From: an uncultured Nocardioides sp.
GTDB lineage: Bacteria > Actinomycetota > Actinomycetes > Propionibacteriales > Nocardioidaceae
Direction: 5' to 3'
DNA length: 48,341 nt
Assembly (NCBI GenBank): GCA_902805885.1
Contig: CADCUM010000020.1
Span: 1 to 48,341, forward strand
Positions 25,824 to 35,074 of this stretch are shown here, piece by piece. Made by a program: the position numbers and the translations under genes. Each line of letters starts with the position of its first letter. Position 1 is the first letter of the stretch. A model generated the notes under the pieces. The model saw only the letters and a list, made by a program, of their open reading frames with translations. It was not told the DNA's origin and did no database searches.

Positions 25824-26453
25824 ATGAGAGTCGTCGTCATGGGTGCTGCAGGAGGCGTCGGCCGGCGAGCGGTCGAGGCGGCCGTGGCCGGCGGCCACAC
25901 CGTCGTGGCGGCCAGCCGGGCAGGGACCGCCGCCGCCGAGGGCGCGGAGGCGATGTCCGTCGACGTCCGCAGTGCCGACGCCGTCGAGCGGGCGGTGCGC
26001 GACGCGGACGCGGTGCTGTGGTGCATCGGTGTCACGCGCAGCTCGGGCCCCGACGTCGGCCGCGTGGGGATGGCCCACCTGGTCGGGGCCGCGACCCGGG
26101 CCGAGGTCGGCCGCGTGGTGACGGTGTCGGGCGCCGGCGTCACGCTCCCCTCGGACCGCAAGGGCGCGGGCGCCCGGTTCGTCTCGGGCCTGACCAAGCG
26201 ACTGGCGCGCGACCTGGTGACGGACAAGGAGGCCGAGCACGCCGCCCTCCTGGCGAGCAGCCTCGGGTGGACCGAGGTGCGGCCGCCCCGGCTCTCCGAC
26301 GGCGACCCGACCGGCCGCTGGCAGCTGACGCTGGAGGCGCCCGGGCTGAGCGCCAAGCCGGTCCCGCGCTCCGACGTGGCCGCCGCGATGCTCTCGCTGG
26401 CCGTCGAGGGAGGCTGGGAGCACCAGTCGCCGTTCATCACCGTGGGCGGCTGA
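25824..26453 (+). CDS. NAD(P)-binding atypical short-chain dehydrogenase (NmrA/SDR_a5-like)
   Basis: 209 aa. The Rossmann motif VVMGAAGGVGRRAVEAA is at residues 4-20, then AVLWCIGVTRS and VVTVSGAGVTLP. The segment where classical SDRs have YxxxK reads DLVTDKEAEHAALLAS, keeping a Lys but no Tyr, as in atypical SDRs that sense or reduce NADPH-linked substrates. The C-terminus has RPPRLSDGDPTG and DVAAAMLSL. GGGAGGGATC sets the ATG at 25824. It is first in a two-gene unit under the MarR palindrome; an oxidative or electrophile response role is likely (inference). Confidence 0.85.
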   Translation: MRVVVMGAAGGVGRRAVEAAVAGGHTVVAASRAGTAAAEGAEAMSVDVRSADAVERAVRDADAVLWCIGVTRSSGPDVGRVGMAHLVGAATRAEVGRVVTVSGAGVTLPSDRKGAGARFVSGLTKRLARDLVTDKEAEHAALLASSLGWTEVRPPRLSDGDPTGRWQLTLEAPGLSAKPVPRSDVAAAMLSLAVEGGWEHQSPFITVGG

Positions 26454-27413
26454 GTGCGCGCCCTCCGGATGCACGCGTGCGGCGACCCGACCGTGCTGTC
26501 GGTCGACGAGGTGCCGCCGCCCGGGCCGCCGGTCGGCGACGAGATCACCGCCCGGGTGGCCGCGTCGAGCATCAACGGCACCGATCTCGGGCTGCGTCGC
26601 GGCGACGTGCGCGTGGCCACCTGGGGGCGGCTGCCGTTCACGCTCGGCTTCGACCTGGCCGGGGAGGTCGTGCACTGCGGCCCGCGGGTCAGCGCCTTCC
26701 GCCCGGGCGACCGGGTCGCCGCACTGCTGGGTCACGACGGCGGCGCCCAGGCGTCGTACGCCGTCCTCCGCCAGCACCGGGCAGCGCGGGTCCCCGACCG
26801 GGTGCCGCTGGAATCGGCCGCGGGCGTGGTGCTCGCGGGTCTCACCGCCCTGCAGGCGCTGCACCACGTGGGCCGGCTGGGTGCCCGCGGGCGCGGGGCC
26901 CGGGTGCTGGTGGTCGGCGCCTCGGGCGGGATCGGCTGCCACGCCGTCCAGCTCGCCGCCCTGGCGGGCGCACACGTCACCGCCGTCGCGAGCGGTCGCA
27001 AGCTGCCACGGGTCCGGGAGTACGGCGCGCACGAGCTGGTGGACCGGAGCACCTGCGACATCGCGAGGCTCGACGGGAGCTGGGACCTGGTCCTCGACAC
27101 CCCCGGCACAGCAGCGCACGCCGAGCTGGCCGGGCTGCTCGCCCCGGGCGGGACGCTCGTGACCACCCGGCCGATCTCCCGCGACGTCTGGCGAGCGGCG
27201 CCTGCCCTGCTTCCAGGTCGGGGGAAGCGGCCGCCGTCGTGGGGCGCCGTCACCACGCGGGCACGGCCGGCCGACCTGGCGCACCTGCTCCACCTGCTGG
27301 CGGACGGTCGCCTCAGGTCGCCGGTCGACCGGGTCCTGCCGCTGGATCGCGGCGCCGAGGCGCATGCGCATGCCGAGACGGAGGTCGTCGGCAAGGTGGT
27401 GCTGAGCCTGTGA
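26454..27413 (+). CDS. Zinc-independent quinone oxidoreductase-like MDR protein
   Basis: 319 aa, medium-chain dehydrogenase/reductase family, probably NADPH:quinone or enoyl reductase. The GroES-like half has SSINGTDLGLRRGD and LGFDLAGEVVHCG; the Rossmann half has RVLVVGASGGIGCHAVQLAA and then TAVASGRK. The usual structural and catalytic zinc Cys clusters are absent, so it is of the quinone-reductase branch. It starts at a GTG immediately after the stop of the preceding SDR gene, so they form one unit. It converges on the acyl-CoA dehydrogenase with a 9-bp gap. Confidence 0.88.
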   Translation: MRALRMHACGDPTVLSVDEVPPPGPPVGDEITARVAASSINGTDLGLRRGDVRVATWGRLPFTLGFDLAGEVVHCGPRVSAFRPGDRVAALLGHDGGAQASYAVLRQHRAARVPDRVPLESAAGVVLAGLTALQALHHVGRLGARGRGARVLVVGASGGIGCHAVQLAALAGAHVTAVASGRKLPRVREYGAHELVDRSTCDIARLDGSWDLVLDTPGTAAHAELAGLLAPGGTLVTTRPISRDVWRAAPALLPGRGKRPPSWGAVTTRARPADLAHLLHLLADGRLRSPVDRVLPLDRGAEAHAHAETEVVGKVVLSL

Positions 27414-27422
27414 CGGGGACGG

Positions 27423-28622
27423 TCACTCCACCGGCAGGCCGAGACCTCGCGCGATCAGCATCCGCTGGACCTCGGAGGTCCCCTCGCCGATCTCGAGGAC
27501 CTTGGCGTCGCGGTAGAAGCGGGTGACGGGGTACTCCTCCATGAAGCCGTAGCCGCCGAAGACCTGGGTGGCGATCCGGGTGGCGGTGACCGCCGACTCG
27601 GTGGAGTAGAGCTTCGCGACGGCCGCGGCCTGCTTGAAGGCGGCCATCGAGACCGAGGACGAGCCCGCGTCCATGGCGTCCTTCATCGCCGCGGCCTTGT
27701 AGGTGAGCAGGCGGGAGGCGTCGAGCATCACCTGGAGGTCGGAGACCTGGAAGGCGACGCCCTGCTTGCGCCCGATCGGCCCCTGAGACGTCTGCCGCTG
27801 CCCGGCGTACTCCACCGACATGTCGAGGCAGGCCTGGATGCAGCCGACCGCGAGCGCGGCGATGGCGACCCGGCCGTCGTCGAGGGTGGCGAGGAACTGC
27901 GCGTAGCCGCGGCCGCGCTGGCCCAGCAGGTTGGCCTCCGGGACGCGGCAGCCCTCGAAGCTCAGGGGGTGGGTGTCGGACGCGTGCCAGCCGAGCTTGT
28001 CGTAGGCCTTCTCGGCGGTGAACCCGGGCGTGCCGGCGGGGACCACGATCGTGGAGATCTCGGGCCGGCCGTCCTCGCGCTCGCCCGTGCGGGCGGTCAC
28101 CGTCACCAGGGAGGTGATCGAGGAGCCGGAGTTGGTGATGAACTGCTTCGCGCCGTCGACGACCCACTCGCCGCCGTCGAGGACCGCCTTGGTGCGGGTC
28201 GCACCGGCGTCGGAGCCCGCGCCGGGCTCGGTGAGCCCGAAGCCCGCGAGCCGCTCGCCCGAGACCAGGTCGGGCAGCCAGGCGTCCTTCTGCTCCTGGG
28301 TGCCGAAGGTGAGGATCGGGTTGATGCCGAGGCCCACGGCCGCCTCGAGGGTGATCCCCATCGACTGGTCGACCCGGCCGATCTCCTCGATCGCCAGGCA
28401 CAGCGAGGTGAACCCGCCGTCCTCGCCGGCCAGCCCGGAGCCGCCGTACTCCTCCGGGGCGGTCAGCCCCATCAGGCCGAGCGCGCCCATCTTCTGCACG
28501 ACGTCGGTCGGGAAGTGGTGGTCGCGGTCCCACTGCGCGGCGTGCGGGGCGATCTCCGCGGCGGCGAAGTCGCGGACGCTGCGACGGAACTGCTCGTGCT
28601 CGGGGGACAGCTCGAAGGTCAT
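27423..28622 (-). CDS. Acyl-CoA dehydrogenase
   Basis: 399 aa FAD enzyme oxidising acyl-CoA. Visible are ELSPEHEQFRRSVRDFAA, FGLTEPGAGSDAGATRT, QFITNSGSSITSLVTVT, the C-terminal RQTSQGPIGRKQGVAFQ, FGGYGFMEEYPVTRFYRD and EIGEGTSEVQRM. The Glu of GEGT is at the catalytic-base position. It is only distantly like the acyl-CoA dehydrogenase at 7707. The ATG at 28622 has TACGCT six bases upstream (leaderless). An 18-bp perfect palindrome covers the expected -35 region, so it is likely repressed by a TetR-type regulator not encoded next to it. Confidence 0.95.
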   Translation of the reverse strand: MTFELSPEHEQFRRSVRDFAAAEIAPHAAQWDRDHHFPTDVVQKMGALGLMGLTAPEEYGGSGLAGEDGGFTSLCLAIEEIGRVDQSMGITLEAAVGLGINPILTFGTQEQKDAWLPDLVSGERLAGFGLTEPGAGSDAGATRTKAVLDGGEWVVDGAKQFITNSGSSITSLVTVTARTGEREDGRPEISTIVVPAGTPGFTAEKAYDKLGWHASDTHPLSFEGCRVPEANLLGQRGRGYAQFLATLDDGRVAIAALAVGCIQACLDMSVEYAGQRQTSQGPIGRKQGVAFQVSDLQVMLDASRLLTYKAAAMKDAMDAGSSSVSMAAFKQAAAVAKLYSTESAVTATRIATQVFGGYGFMEEYPVTRFYRDAKVLEIGEGTSEVQRMLIARGLGLPVE

Positions 28623-28628
28623 GGGTCC

Positions 28629-28634
28629 AGCGTA
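28629..28634 (-). promoter_or_regulatory. Acyl-CoA dehydrogenase -10 box (TACGCT)
   Basis: TACGCT on the minus strand, six bases from the ATG at 28622. Confidence 0.45.
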
Positions 28635-28642
28635 GCGCCGCA

Positions 28643-28660
28643 GGTTAGCGATCGCTAACC
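28643..28660. promoter_or_regulatory. 18-bp perfect palindrome, TetR-type operator
   Basis: GGTTAGCGATCGCTAACC has no spacer and no mismatch. It sits 21-38 bp upstream of the acyl-CoA dehydrogenase start codon, over the -35 zone of its leaderless promoter. The form and place fit a TetR-family fatty-acid or amino-acid catabolism repressor. The identity of the regulator is unknown. Confidence 0.7.
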
Positions 28661-28716
28661 AACCGGGTGGTGCAGCCCACATCACCCTCCGAATGGAGCG
28701 GGCGACGGCCGCCGAG

Positions 28717-28735
28717 TAAGGTTAGGCGACCCTAA
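28717..28735. promoter_or_regulatory. DtxR/IdeR iron box
   Basis: TAAGGTTAGGCGACCCTAA matches the DtxR/IdeR consensus TTAGGTTAGSCTAACCTAA at 16 of 19 positions. It lies 20 bp before the start of the iron transporter operon, where Fe2+-loaded repressor would block transcription. Confidence 0.88.
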
Positions 28736-28755
28736 GCACCGCGAGAGGACCGCAC

Positions 28756-29808
28756 GTGACCCCCTCCGTACGACGCCGCGTCCGGCCCAGCACCCGGCAC
28801 GCGGCCCGACGCCGCCTCGCCCTGGGCGCAGCGGCTGTCGTCGCCCTTCCCGCCTTCTCCTCCTGCAGCCTGCTCGACCCACCGGACCTCGTCGTCTACA
28901 ACGCCCAGCACGAGGAGCTGCTCGACGAGATCGTGCCGCTCTTCGAGGAGGAGAGCGGCCTCGAGGTCAAGCTGCGCCCCGGCAAGGACCTCGAGCTGGC
29001 CAACCAGATCGTCGAGGAGGGCGAGGACTCCCCGGCCGACGTGTTCCTCACGGAGAACTCCCCCGCGATGACGATCGTCGACAACGCCGGGCTCTTCACC
29101 GAGGTCCCCGACGCCGCGCTCGACAACATCCCGGCCGACTACGTCCCGCAGTCCCGCACGTGGACCGGCTTCCTGGCCCGGTCGACGGTGGCGATGTACA
29201 ACACCGAGTCGATGACGGCCGAGGACATGCCCGCCTCCATCCTCGACTTCGCGGACCCCGAGTGGAAGGGCCGCGTCGGCTTCTCCCCCACCGGCGCCGA
29301 CTTCCAGGCGATCGTCTCGGCCGTGCTCGAGCTCGAGGGCGAGCAGGCCACCCGCGAGTGGCTCGCCGGGCTCGCGGAGAACGGCGAGGTGCTCCAGAAC
29401 AACCTCGTGGTGATGCAGACGGTCGACTCCGGGGAGCTCGACGCCGGCATCGCCTACCACTACTACTGGTACCGCGACCGCGAGGAGAACGGCAGCGACT
29501 CCGACTCCTCCGCACTGCACTTCTTCGCCGACGAGGACCCGGGCGCGTTCCTCAGCGTCTCGGGGGCGGGGATCCTGGCCGCCGGGGAGCACCAGGACGC
29601 GGCCGAGGAGTTCGTCACCTGGCTGACGAGCACCGAGGCCCAGCAGGCGATGGCCGACTCCTACGCCCTGGAGTACCCCCTCAACCCCGACGCCGAGCTC
29701 AACCCGGAGGTCAAGGCCTTCGACGAGCTGGAGCCCCCCAGCGTCGACATCGCGAGCCTCAACGGCCCCCAGGTCACCGAGCTCATGACCGAGGCCGGCC
29801 TGCTCTGA
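28756..29808 (+). CDS. Ferric iron ABC transporter substrate-binding lipoprotein (FbpA-like)
   Basis: 350 aa, exported and lipid-anchored. It has a basic N-terminus, a hydrophobic core (LALGAAAVVALPAFSSCSL) and a lipobox with Cys near residue 37. The mature part begins LVVYNAQHEELLDEIVPLFEE, the iron-binding-protein start, and contains YHYYWYRD with clustered Tyr residues of the Fe(III)-coordinating kind in FbpA. GAGAGGA sets the GTG at 28756. It leads the three-gene importer operon, and the DtxR/IdeR box upstream supports iron control. Confidence 0.92.
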   Translation: MTPSVRRRVRPSTRHAARRRLALGAAAVVALPAFSSCSLLDPPDLVVYNAQHEELLDEIVPLFEEESGLEVKLRPGKDLELANQIVEEGEDSPADVFLTENSPAMTIVDNAGLFTEVPDAALDNIPADYVPQSRTWTGFLARSTVAMYNTESMTAEDMPASILDFADPEWKGRVGFSPTGADFQAIVSAVLELEGEQATREWLAGLAENGEVLQNNLVVMQTVDSGELDAGIAYHYYWYRDREENGSDSDSSALHFFADEDPGAFLSVSGAGILAAGEHQDAAEEFVTWLTSTEAQQAMADSYALEYPLNPDAELNPEVKAFDELEPPSVDIASLNGPQVTELMTEAGLL

Positions 29809-31349
29809 CGCGACTCCGTCGGGCCTCCGGGACCCGCTCCGCCACGCCACCCCTGCTGCTCGCGGCCGGGGTGGTCGTGGCGTTGCTGGCGCTCGTCCCA
29901 CTGGCCTACGTCGCGACGTACGCCACGGTCATCGGGCCCGTCGAGCTGTGGCAGCTGGTCGTCCGCCCGCGCATCCTCGACCTGCTCGGCCACACCGTCG
30001 CGCTCTCGCTGTCCTGCATGGCCGCGACCGCCGCGCTCGGGGTGGGGCTCGCCCTGCTGGTCGAGCGGACCGACCTCCCGGCCCGCCGCCTCTGGCACGG
30101 CCTGCTCGTCGCGCCGCTGGCCGTGCCCGCGTTCGTCAACGGCTACGCCTGGGTCTCGATCGCGCCGTCGGTCCACGGCTTCCGCGGCGCGTTCCTCGTC
30201 ATCACGCTCTCCTACTTCCCGCTGGTCTACCTCCCCGTCGTCGCCGCCCTGCGCGGACTCGACCCCGCGCTCGAGGAGTCCGCGTGGTCGCTGGGCCACT
30301 CGCGCCGGCGCTCGCTGGCCACGGTCGTCCTTCCGCAGCTCAGGCCGGCGCTGCTGGGCGGCACGCTCCTGGTGGGACTGCACCTGCTGGCCGAGTTCGG
30401 CGCGCTGTCCCTGCTGCGCTACCCGACCTTCACCACGGCGATCTACGACCAGTACGGCTCCACCTTCAACGGCCGGGCCGCCACGGCCATGGCCGGCGTC
30501 CTGGTGCTCCTGTGCCTGCTGCTGCTCCTCGCCGACCTGCGGCTCCGGGGCGACCGGCACTACGCGCGCGTCGGCCAGGGCGCGGCGCGGCGCACGGTCC
30601 CCATCGCGCTCGGCGCGCTGCGGTGGCCGGCCCTGCTCGCCCCGGTGCTGGTCACCGCCCTCGCCCTGGGCGTGCCGTCCTGGTCGCTGCTCCACTGGCT
30701 GCGGGTCGGCACGTCCGCCGAGCTGCCGCTGGGCGAGCTCGCCGGCGCGGCCGGCACCACGGTGACGCTGGCGGCGATCGGCGCGCTGGCCACCACGGCT
30801 GCCGCCGTACCCGTCGTGTGGCTGGCCGTCCGGCACCGGAGCCGGCTCTCCACGCTGGTCGAGCGGAGCACGTACGTCGCCAACGCGCTGCCCGGGATCG
30901 TCGTCGGGCTCGCGCTGGTGGTGGCGTCGCTGCGCCTGGTGCCGGCGGTCTACCAGACGGCGCTGCTCCTGGTCGTCGCCTACGCCATCCTCTTCCTCCC
31001 GCGCGCCGTGGTGACCGTGCGCGCCGGCCTGGAGCAGTCGCCCGTGGTGCTCGACCACGTGGCGCAGAGCCTGGGCCTGACCCCGCTGCAGACGGCCCGG
31101 CGGGTCACCCTGCCGCTCATCGCACCGAGCCTCGGGGCCGGGGCCGCGCTGGTCTTCCTCGCCATCTCCACCGAGCTCACGGCGACGCTGATGCTCTCCC
31201 CGATCGGCACCTCCACGCTCGCCACGGAGTTCTGGTCGGCGTCGTCGGAGCTGCGGTACGGCGCCGCCGCGCCGTACGCCCTGCTCCTGGTGCTGATCTC
31301 CGTCCCGGCCACGGTGCTGCTGATGCGGCAGGAGAGACTCGCCCCATGA
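29805..31349 (+). CDS. Ferric iron ABC transporter permease (FbpB/SfuB-like)
   Basis: 514 aa from CTG 29805, with about twelve hydrophobic helices in two homologous halves of the binding-protein-dependent permease type. Each half keeps an EAA-like loop: LDPALEESAWSLGHSRRRSL and VVLDHVAQSLGLTPLQTARR, where the ATPase docks. No ATG/GTG/TTG exists near the junction. A CTG overlapping the binding-protein stop as CTGA is the best-placed start, while a GTG at 29871 would begin inside helix 1. It overlaps the ATPase gene by ATGA. Confidence 0.88.
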   Translation: MTRLRRASGTRSATPPLLLAAGVVVALLALVPLAYVATYATVIGPVELWQLVVRPRILDLLGHTVALSLSCMAATAALGVGLALLVERTDLPARRLWHGLLVAPLAVPAFVNGYAWVSIAPSVHGFRGAFLVITLSYFPLVYLPVVAALRGLDPALEESAWSLGHSRRRSLATVVLPQLRPALLGGTLLVGLHLLAEFGALSLLRYPTFTTAIYDQYGSTFNGRAATAMAGVLVLLCLLLLLADLRLRGDRHYARVGQGAARRTVPIALGALRWPALLAPVLVTALALGVPSWSLLHWLRVGTSAELPLGELAGAAGTTVTLAAIGALATTAAAVPVVWLAVRHRSRLSTLVERSTYVANALPGIVVGLALVVASLRLVPAVYQTALLLVVAYAILFLPRAVVTVRAGLEQSPVVLDHVAQSLGLTPLQTARRVTLPLIAPSLGAGAALVFLAISTELTATLMLSPIGTSTLATEFWSASSELRYGAAAPYALLLVLISVPATVLLMRQERLAP

Positions 31350-32404
31350 GCAGCCTGACGGTCACGGGGGTCACCAAGGTCTTCCCCGCCCGCGGCGACG
31401 GCTCCCGGACGGTCGCGGTCGACGACGTCACGCTGCACGTGCCGCACGGCTCGCTCACCGCCGTCCTCGGGCCGTCGGGGTGCGGCAAGACCACGCTCCT
31501 GCGACTCGTCGCAGGCTTCCTCGCCCCGGACGCGGGGGAGATCCGCTTCGACGACCGCGTCGTCGCGGGCGCCGGACGACCCGTGCCGCCGCAGACCCGG
31601 CGGGTGGGCTACGTCCCCCAGGAGGGCGCCCTCTTCCCGCACCTCGACGTGGCTGCGAACATCGCGTTCGGCCTGCCGCGCGACGGCGGGCGGGCTGACC
31701 GCGTCGAGGAGATGCTGGACCTCGTCGAGCTGCCGCGCGACTTCGCCGGCCGCCGTCCCCACGAGCTCTCCGGCGGCCAGCAGCAGCGCGTCGCCCTGGC
31801 CCGCGCGCTGGCTCCCTCCCCCAGCGTCGTGCTGCTCGACGAGCCGTTCTCCTCCCTCGACGCCTCGCTGCGCGAGTCCACCGGGCGCGCTGTCGCGCGG
31901 GCCCTGCGCGCGGCCCACGCCACCGGCCTGCTCGTCACCCACGACCAGTCCGAGGCGCTGTCGCTCTCCGACCAGGTGGCCGTCCTGCGCGCCGGCCGGC
32001 TCATCCAGGCCGGCTCGCCCGCCGACGTCTACATGGCCCCCCACGACCCGGAGCTCGCGCGCTTCGTGGGCGGCGCCACCTCGCTGCCCGGGGAGTCCGA
32101 CGCCGCTGGGACCGCCGCCACCTGCGCGCTGGGCAGGGTCACCCTCTCCCAGCCCTCCTCGGCCGACCACCTCGTCCTGGTCGTCCGGCCCGACCAGGTG
32201 GTGCTGGTCGCCGACGGGGTCCCGGCCCGGGTGGACGACGTCAGCTTCTACGGCCACGACGCCGCCGTACGCCTCTCGCTGGCCGCCGACGGGACGGCCC
32301 TCGTGGCGCGCGTCACAGGGCCCAGCGCGCCGTCCGTCGGCGACACGGTGCAGGTGGGCGTCGCGGGCGCCGTGCACGCCTACCCGGCACCCGTGCACGA
32401 CTGA
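31346..32404 (+). CDS. Ferric iron ABC transporter ATP-binding protein (FbpC-like)
   Basis: 352 aa. Walker [10 protein letters not shown] is near residue 43, the Q-loop is [16 protein letters not shown], the signature [16 protein letters not shown], Walker [13 protein letters not shown] and the H-loop [11 protein letters not shown]. The last 110 residues form a TOBE-like regulatory domain ([19 protein letters not shown]), as in FbpC and PotA. The ATG overlaps the permease stop. It completes the iron importer; the operon ends about 80 bp before the carboxylase gene. Confidence 0.93.
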   Translation: MSSLTVTGVTKVFPARGDGSRTVAVDDVTLHVPHGSLTAVLGPSGCGKTTLLRLVAGFLAPDAGEIRFDDRVVAGAGRPVPPQTRRVGYVPQEGALFPHLDVAANIAFGLPRDGGRADRVEEMLDLVELPRDFAGRRPHELSGGQQQRVALARALAPSPSVVLLDEPFSSLDASLRESTGRAVARALRAAHATGLLVTHDQSEALSLSDQVAVLRAGRLIQAGSPADVYMAPHDPELARFVGGATSLPGESDAAGTAATCALGRVTLSQPSSADHLVLVVRPDQVVLVADGVPARVDDVSFYGHDAAVRLSLAADGTALVARVTGPSAPSVGDTVQVGVAGAVHAYPAPVHD

Positions 32405-32447
32405 CACCCAGCCTCGGACCACTGGCGGTCCCGGGTCGACCGGGCGA

Positions 32448-32453
32448 TACGCT
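32448..32453 (+). promoter_or_regulatory. Acyl-CoA carboxylase alpha -10 box (TACGCT)
   Basis: TACGCT lies 51 bases before the TTG start at 32505, giving a short leader that contains the GAGGAG ribosome-binding site at 32492-32497. Confidence 0.4.
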
Positions 32454-32504
32454 GCCCGCCGACAGAGCCTGTTCCAGGGCGCCCCGCAGGTGAGGAGTCG
32501 TTCA

Positions 32505-34289
32505 TTGTCCGGGTTGCAGAAGGTGCTCGTCGCCAACCGTGGTGAGATCGCGGTCCGCGTCATCCGCGCCTGCAAGGACGCCGGGATCGGCAGCGTCGCC
32601 GTCTATGCCGACCCCGACCGGGACGCGCTCTTCGTCCGGCTCGCGGACGAGGCGCACTCCCTCGGGGGTGCCACGCCGGCGGAGTCCTACCTCGACATCG
32701 CGAAGATCATCGCGATCGCCGAGAAGGCCGGTGCCGACTCGGTGCACCCCGGCTACGGCTTCCTCGCCGAGAACGCCGACTTCGCCCAGGCCGTCATCGA
32801 CGCCGGGCTCACCTGGATCGGCCCGCCGCCGGCTGCGATCGAGGCGCTGGGCGACAAGGCCAAGGCCAAGCACATCGCCGCCGAGGCGGACGCCCCGCTC
32901 GCCCCCGGCACCAAGGACCCCGTCGAGGACGCCGACGAGGTGGTCGAGTTCGCGAAGGCCAACGGCCTGCCGGTCGCGATCAAGGCGGTCTTCGGCGGCG
33001 GTGGCCGTGGCCTCAAGGTCGCCCGGACGCTCGAGGAGATCCCCGACGCCTACGAGTCCGCCGTGCGCGAGGCGGTCACCGCCTTCGGCCGCGGCGAGTG
33101 CCTCGTCGAGAAGTTCCTCGACAAGCCGCGCCACGTCGAGACCCAGTGCCTGGCCGACCAGCACGGCAACGTCGTGGTGGTCTCCACCCGCGACTGCTCG
33201 CTGCAGCGCCGCAACCAGAAGCTCGTCGAGGAGGCGCCCGCGCCGTTCCTCAGCGAGGAGCAGGTCAGCGAGCTCTACGAGTCCTCCAAGCGCATCCTGC
33301 GCGAGGCCGGCTACCACGGTGCCGGCACGTGCGAGTTCCTCGTCGCCCAGGACGGCACGATCTCCTTCCTCGAGGTCAACACCCGTCTCCAGGTCGAGCA
33401 CTGCGTCTCCGAGGAGGTCACCGGCATCGACCTGGTCCGCGAGATGTTCCGCATCGCGGCCGGCGAGGAGCTGGGGTACGACGACCCGGAGGTCCGCGGC
33501 CACTCCATCGAGTTCCGGATCAACGCCGAGGACGGCGGCCGCAACTTCATGCCCGCCCCCGGCACGCTGTCCGCGTGGAGCCCGCCCAGCGGCCCGGGTG
33601 TGCGCCTCGACGGGGGCTACGAGGTCGGCGAGACGATCCCGGGCTCGTTCGACTCCCTCATCGCCAAGCTCATCGTCACCGGCCGCGACCGCACGCAGGC
33701 GCTGGAGCGCTCCCGCCGCGCGCTCGACGAGTTCGTCGTCGACGGCATGCCCACGGTCATCCCGTTCCACCGCGCCGTCGTCTCCGACCCGGCGTACGTC
33801 GGCGCCTCCACCCCCTCCGGCGAGGGCGAGTTCACCGTCTACACCCAGTGGATCGAGACCGAGTTCGACAACCGGATCGAGCCGTACGGCGGCGACGTCG
33901 CCCAGGCCGACGAGCCCGAGGAGCGCCAGAAGGTCACCGTCGAGGTCGGCGGACGGCGGCTCGAGGTCGTCCTCCCGGCCGGGCTCGGCGGGCTCGCCGC
34001 GTCCGGCGCCGCGGCGTCCGGTGGCGCCAAGAAGCCGAAGCGCTCCGGCAAGAAGGCCGGCGCCGCGGCGTCGGGCGACTCCGTCACCTCCCCCATGCAG
34101 GGCACGATCGTCAAGGTCGTCGTCGCCGAGGGCCAGGAGGTCGCCGAGGGCGACACCATCGTGGTCATGGAGGCGATGAAGATGGAGCAGCCGCTCAAGG
34201 CCCACAAGGCCGGCACCGTCACCGGCCTGCAGGCCGAGGTCGGGGCCACCGTCACCAACGGCGAGGTCATCTGCGAGCTCAAGGGCTGA
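32505..34289 (+). CDS. Acyl-CoA carboxylase alpha subunit (biotin carboxylase plus biotin carrier)
   Basis: 594 aa, an AccA3-type subunit that carboxylates its own biotin with ATP and bicarbonate. The biotin carboxylase half has [17 protein letters not shown], the Gly-rich ATP loop [11 protein letters not shown] and [18 protein letters not shown]. An Ala/Gly/Lys linker (about residues 495-530) leads to the carrier domain, with the biotinylated Lys 559 in [11 protein letters not shown]. The TTG at 32505 was chosen because GAGGAG is seven bases upstream; a GTG 15 bases earlier overlaps that site. It probably pairs with PccB and the epsilon subunit encoded at 16192-18056. Confidence 0.93.
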   Translation: MSGLQKVLVANRGEIAVRVIRACKDAGIGSVAVYADPDRDALFVRLADEAHSLGGATPAESYLDIAKIIAIAEKAGADSVHPGYGFLAENADFAQAVIDAGLTWIGPPPAAIEALGDKAKAKHIAAEADAPLAPGTKDPVEDADEVVEFAKANGLPVAIKAVFGGGGRGLKVARTLEEIPDAYESAVREAVTAFGRGECLVEKFLDKPRHVETQCLADQHGNVVVVSTRDCSLQRRNQKLVEEAPAPFLSEEQVSELYESSKRILREAGYHGAGTCEFLVAQDGTISFLEVNTRLQVEHCVSEEVTGIDLVREMFRIAAGEELGYDDPEVRGHSIEFRINAEDGGRNFMPAPGTLSAWSPPSGPGVRLDGGYEVGETIPGSFDSLIAKLIVTGRDRTQALERSRRALDEFVVDGMPTVIPFHRAVVSDPAYVGASTPSGEGEFTVYTQWIETEFDNRIEPYGGDVAQADEPEERQKVTVEVGGRRLEVVLPAGLGGLAASGAAASGGAKKPKRSGKKAGAAASGDSVTSPMQGTIVKVVVAEGQEVAEGDTIVVMEAMKMEQPLKAHKAGTVTGLQAEVGATVTNGEVICELKG

Positions 34290-34350
34290 GGCTCTCGGGA
34301 ACCGCCCCGTTCCAGCAGTCGCTGGGCCGACGTCCTGACGGCGCGCGGGC

Positions 34351-35052
34351 TCAGCGGAGCCCGACCGTGCCCACCAGCACCGCGAGGTGGTGCTCGAACA
34401 GGTCCTCGGGACGGCTCAGGGTGCCGGCGCCGTACTGCCCGAACACCTCGAAGCTCACGCAGCCGAAGAGCGCCGCCCACACCAGCACGCCACGCGCGAT
34501 GAGGTGGTCGGGGGCCGTGATCGCCAGCTCCCGGCGGATCCGGGCCAGGTCCTCCGCAAGGCCTGGAGCGGGCGTCGGCCGGTCGTCGACCGCGACGACC
34601 CCCGCCAGCCAGGCGTCCTCCCAGACCTCCACGAGCCGCGTGACGACCCGCGTGCCGGGCCCGGTCGTCCGCTCGGCCGGCGCGACGTAGCCCGGGACCG
34701 GGCTGCCGAAGAGCAGCGCGTACGTCGCCGGCTCGGCGAGCGCCCAGGCGCGCACGGCACGGCCGATCGCCACCAGCCGGCCGGCGTGGTCGGAGCGCTC
34801 GACGCCCGCGAGCGCGGTGTCCACGGCGTCGCCGAGCTCGTCGTACCCGTCGACGACCAAGAGGGTCAGCAGCTCGTCGCGGCTCGCGACGTAGCGGTAG
34901 ACGGCCGAGGAGACCAGCCCGAGGTCGCGCGCCACCGCCCGGAGCGACAGCGCTGCGGCGCCCTCCGTGGCGAGGTGCGTCCGGCCGATCCGCACGATGT
35001 CGCGCATCGTCTGCTCGCGTGCTCGGGCGCGGGGGGTGAGGGCGTCGCTCAT
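34351..35052 (-). CDS. TetR family transcriptional regulator
   Basis: 233 aa repressor. The helix-turn-helix is in TMRDIVRIGRTHLATEG, AALSLRAVARDLGLVSSAVY and RYVASRDELLTLLVVDGY (residues about 17-70). The C-terminal half is helical with WAALFGCVSFEVFGQYG and matches the TetR_C_13-like class (inference). Three in-frame ATGs nine bases apart (35070, 35061, 35052) could start it; the last is closest to the family N-terminus. It is divergent from an epimerase-like gene and separated from it by two or three copies of a 15-bp palindrome. Confidence 0.9.
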   Translation of the reverse strand: MSDALTPRARAREQTMRDIVRIGRTHLATEGAAALSLRAVARDLGLVSSAVYRYVASRDELLTLLVVDGYDELGDAVDTALAGVERSDHAGRLVAIGRAVRAWALAEPATYALLFGSPVPGYVAPAERTTGPGTRVVTRLVEVWEDAWLAGVVAVDDRPTPAPGLAEDLARIRRELAITAPDHLIARGVLVWAALFGCVSFEVFGQYGAGTLSRPEDLFEHHLAVLVGTVGLR

Positions 35053-35074
35053 GCCGGTCATCGTAGCCATGTCT

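Noticed and set aside
34298..34313. Terminator after the carboxylase alpha subunit
   Set aside because: GGAAC/GTTCC gives a 5-bp stem with a C-rich loop and no T-tract; expected by chance.
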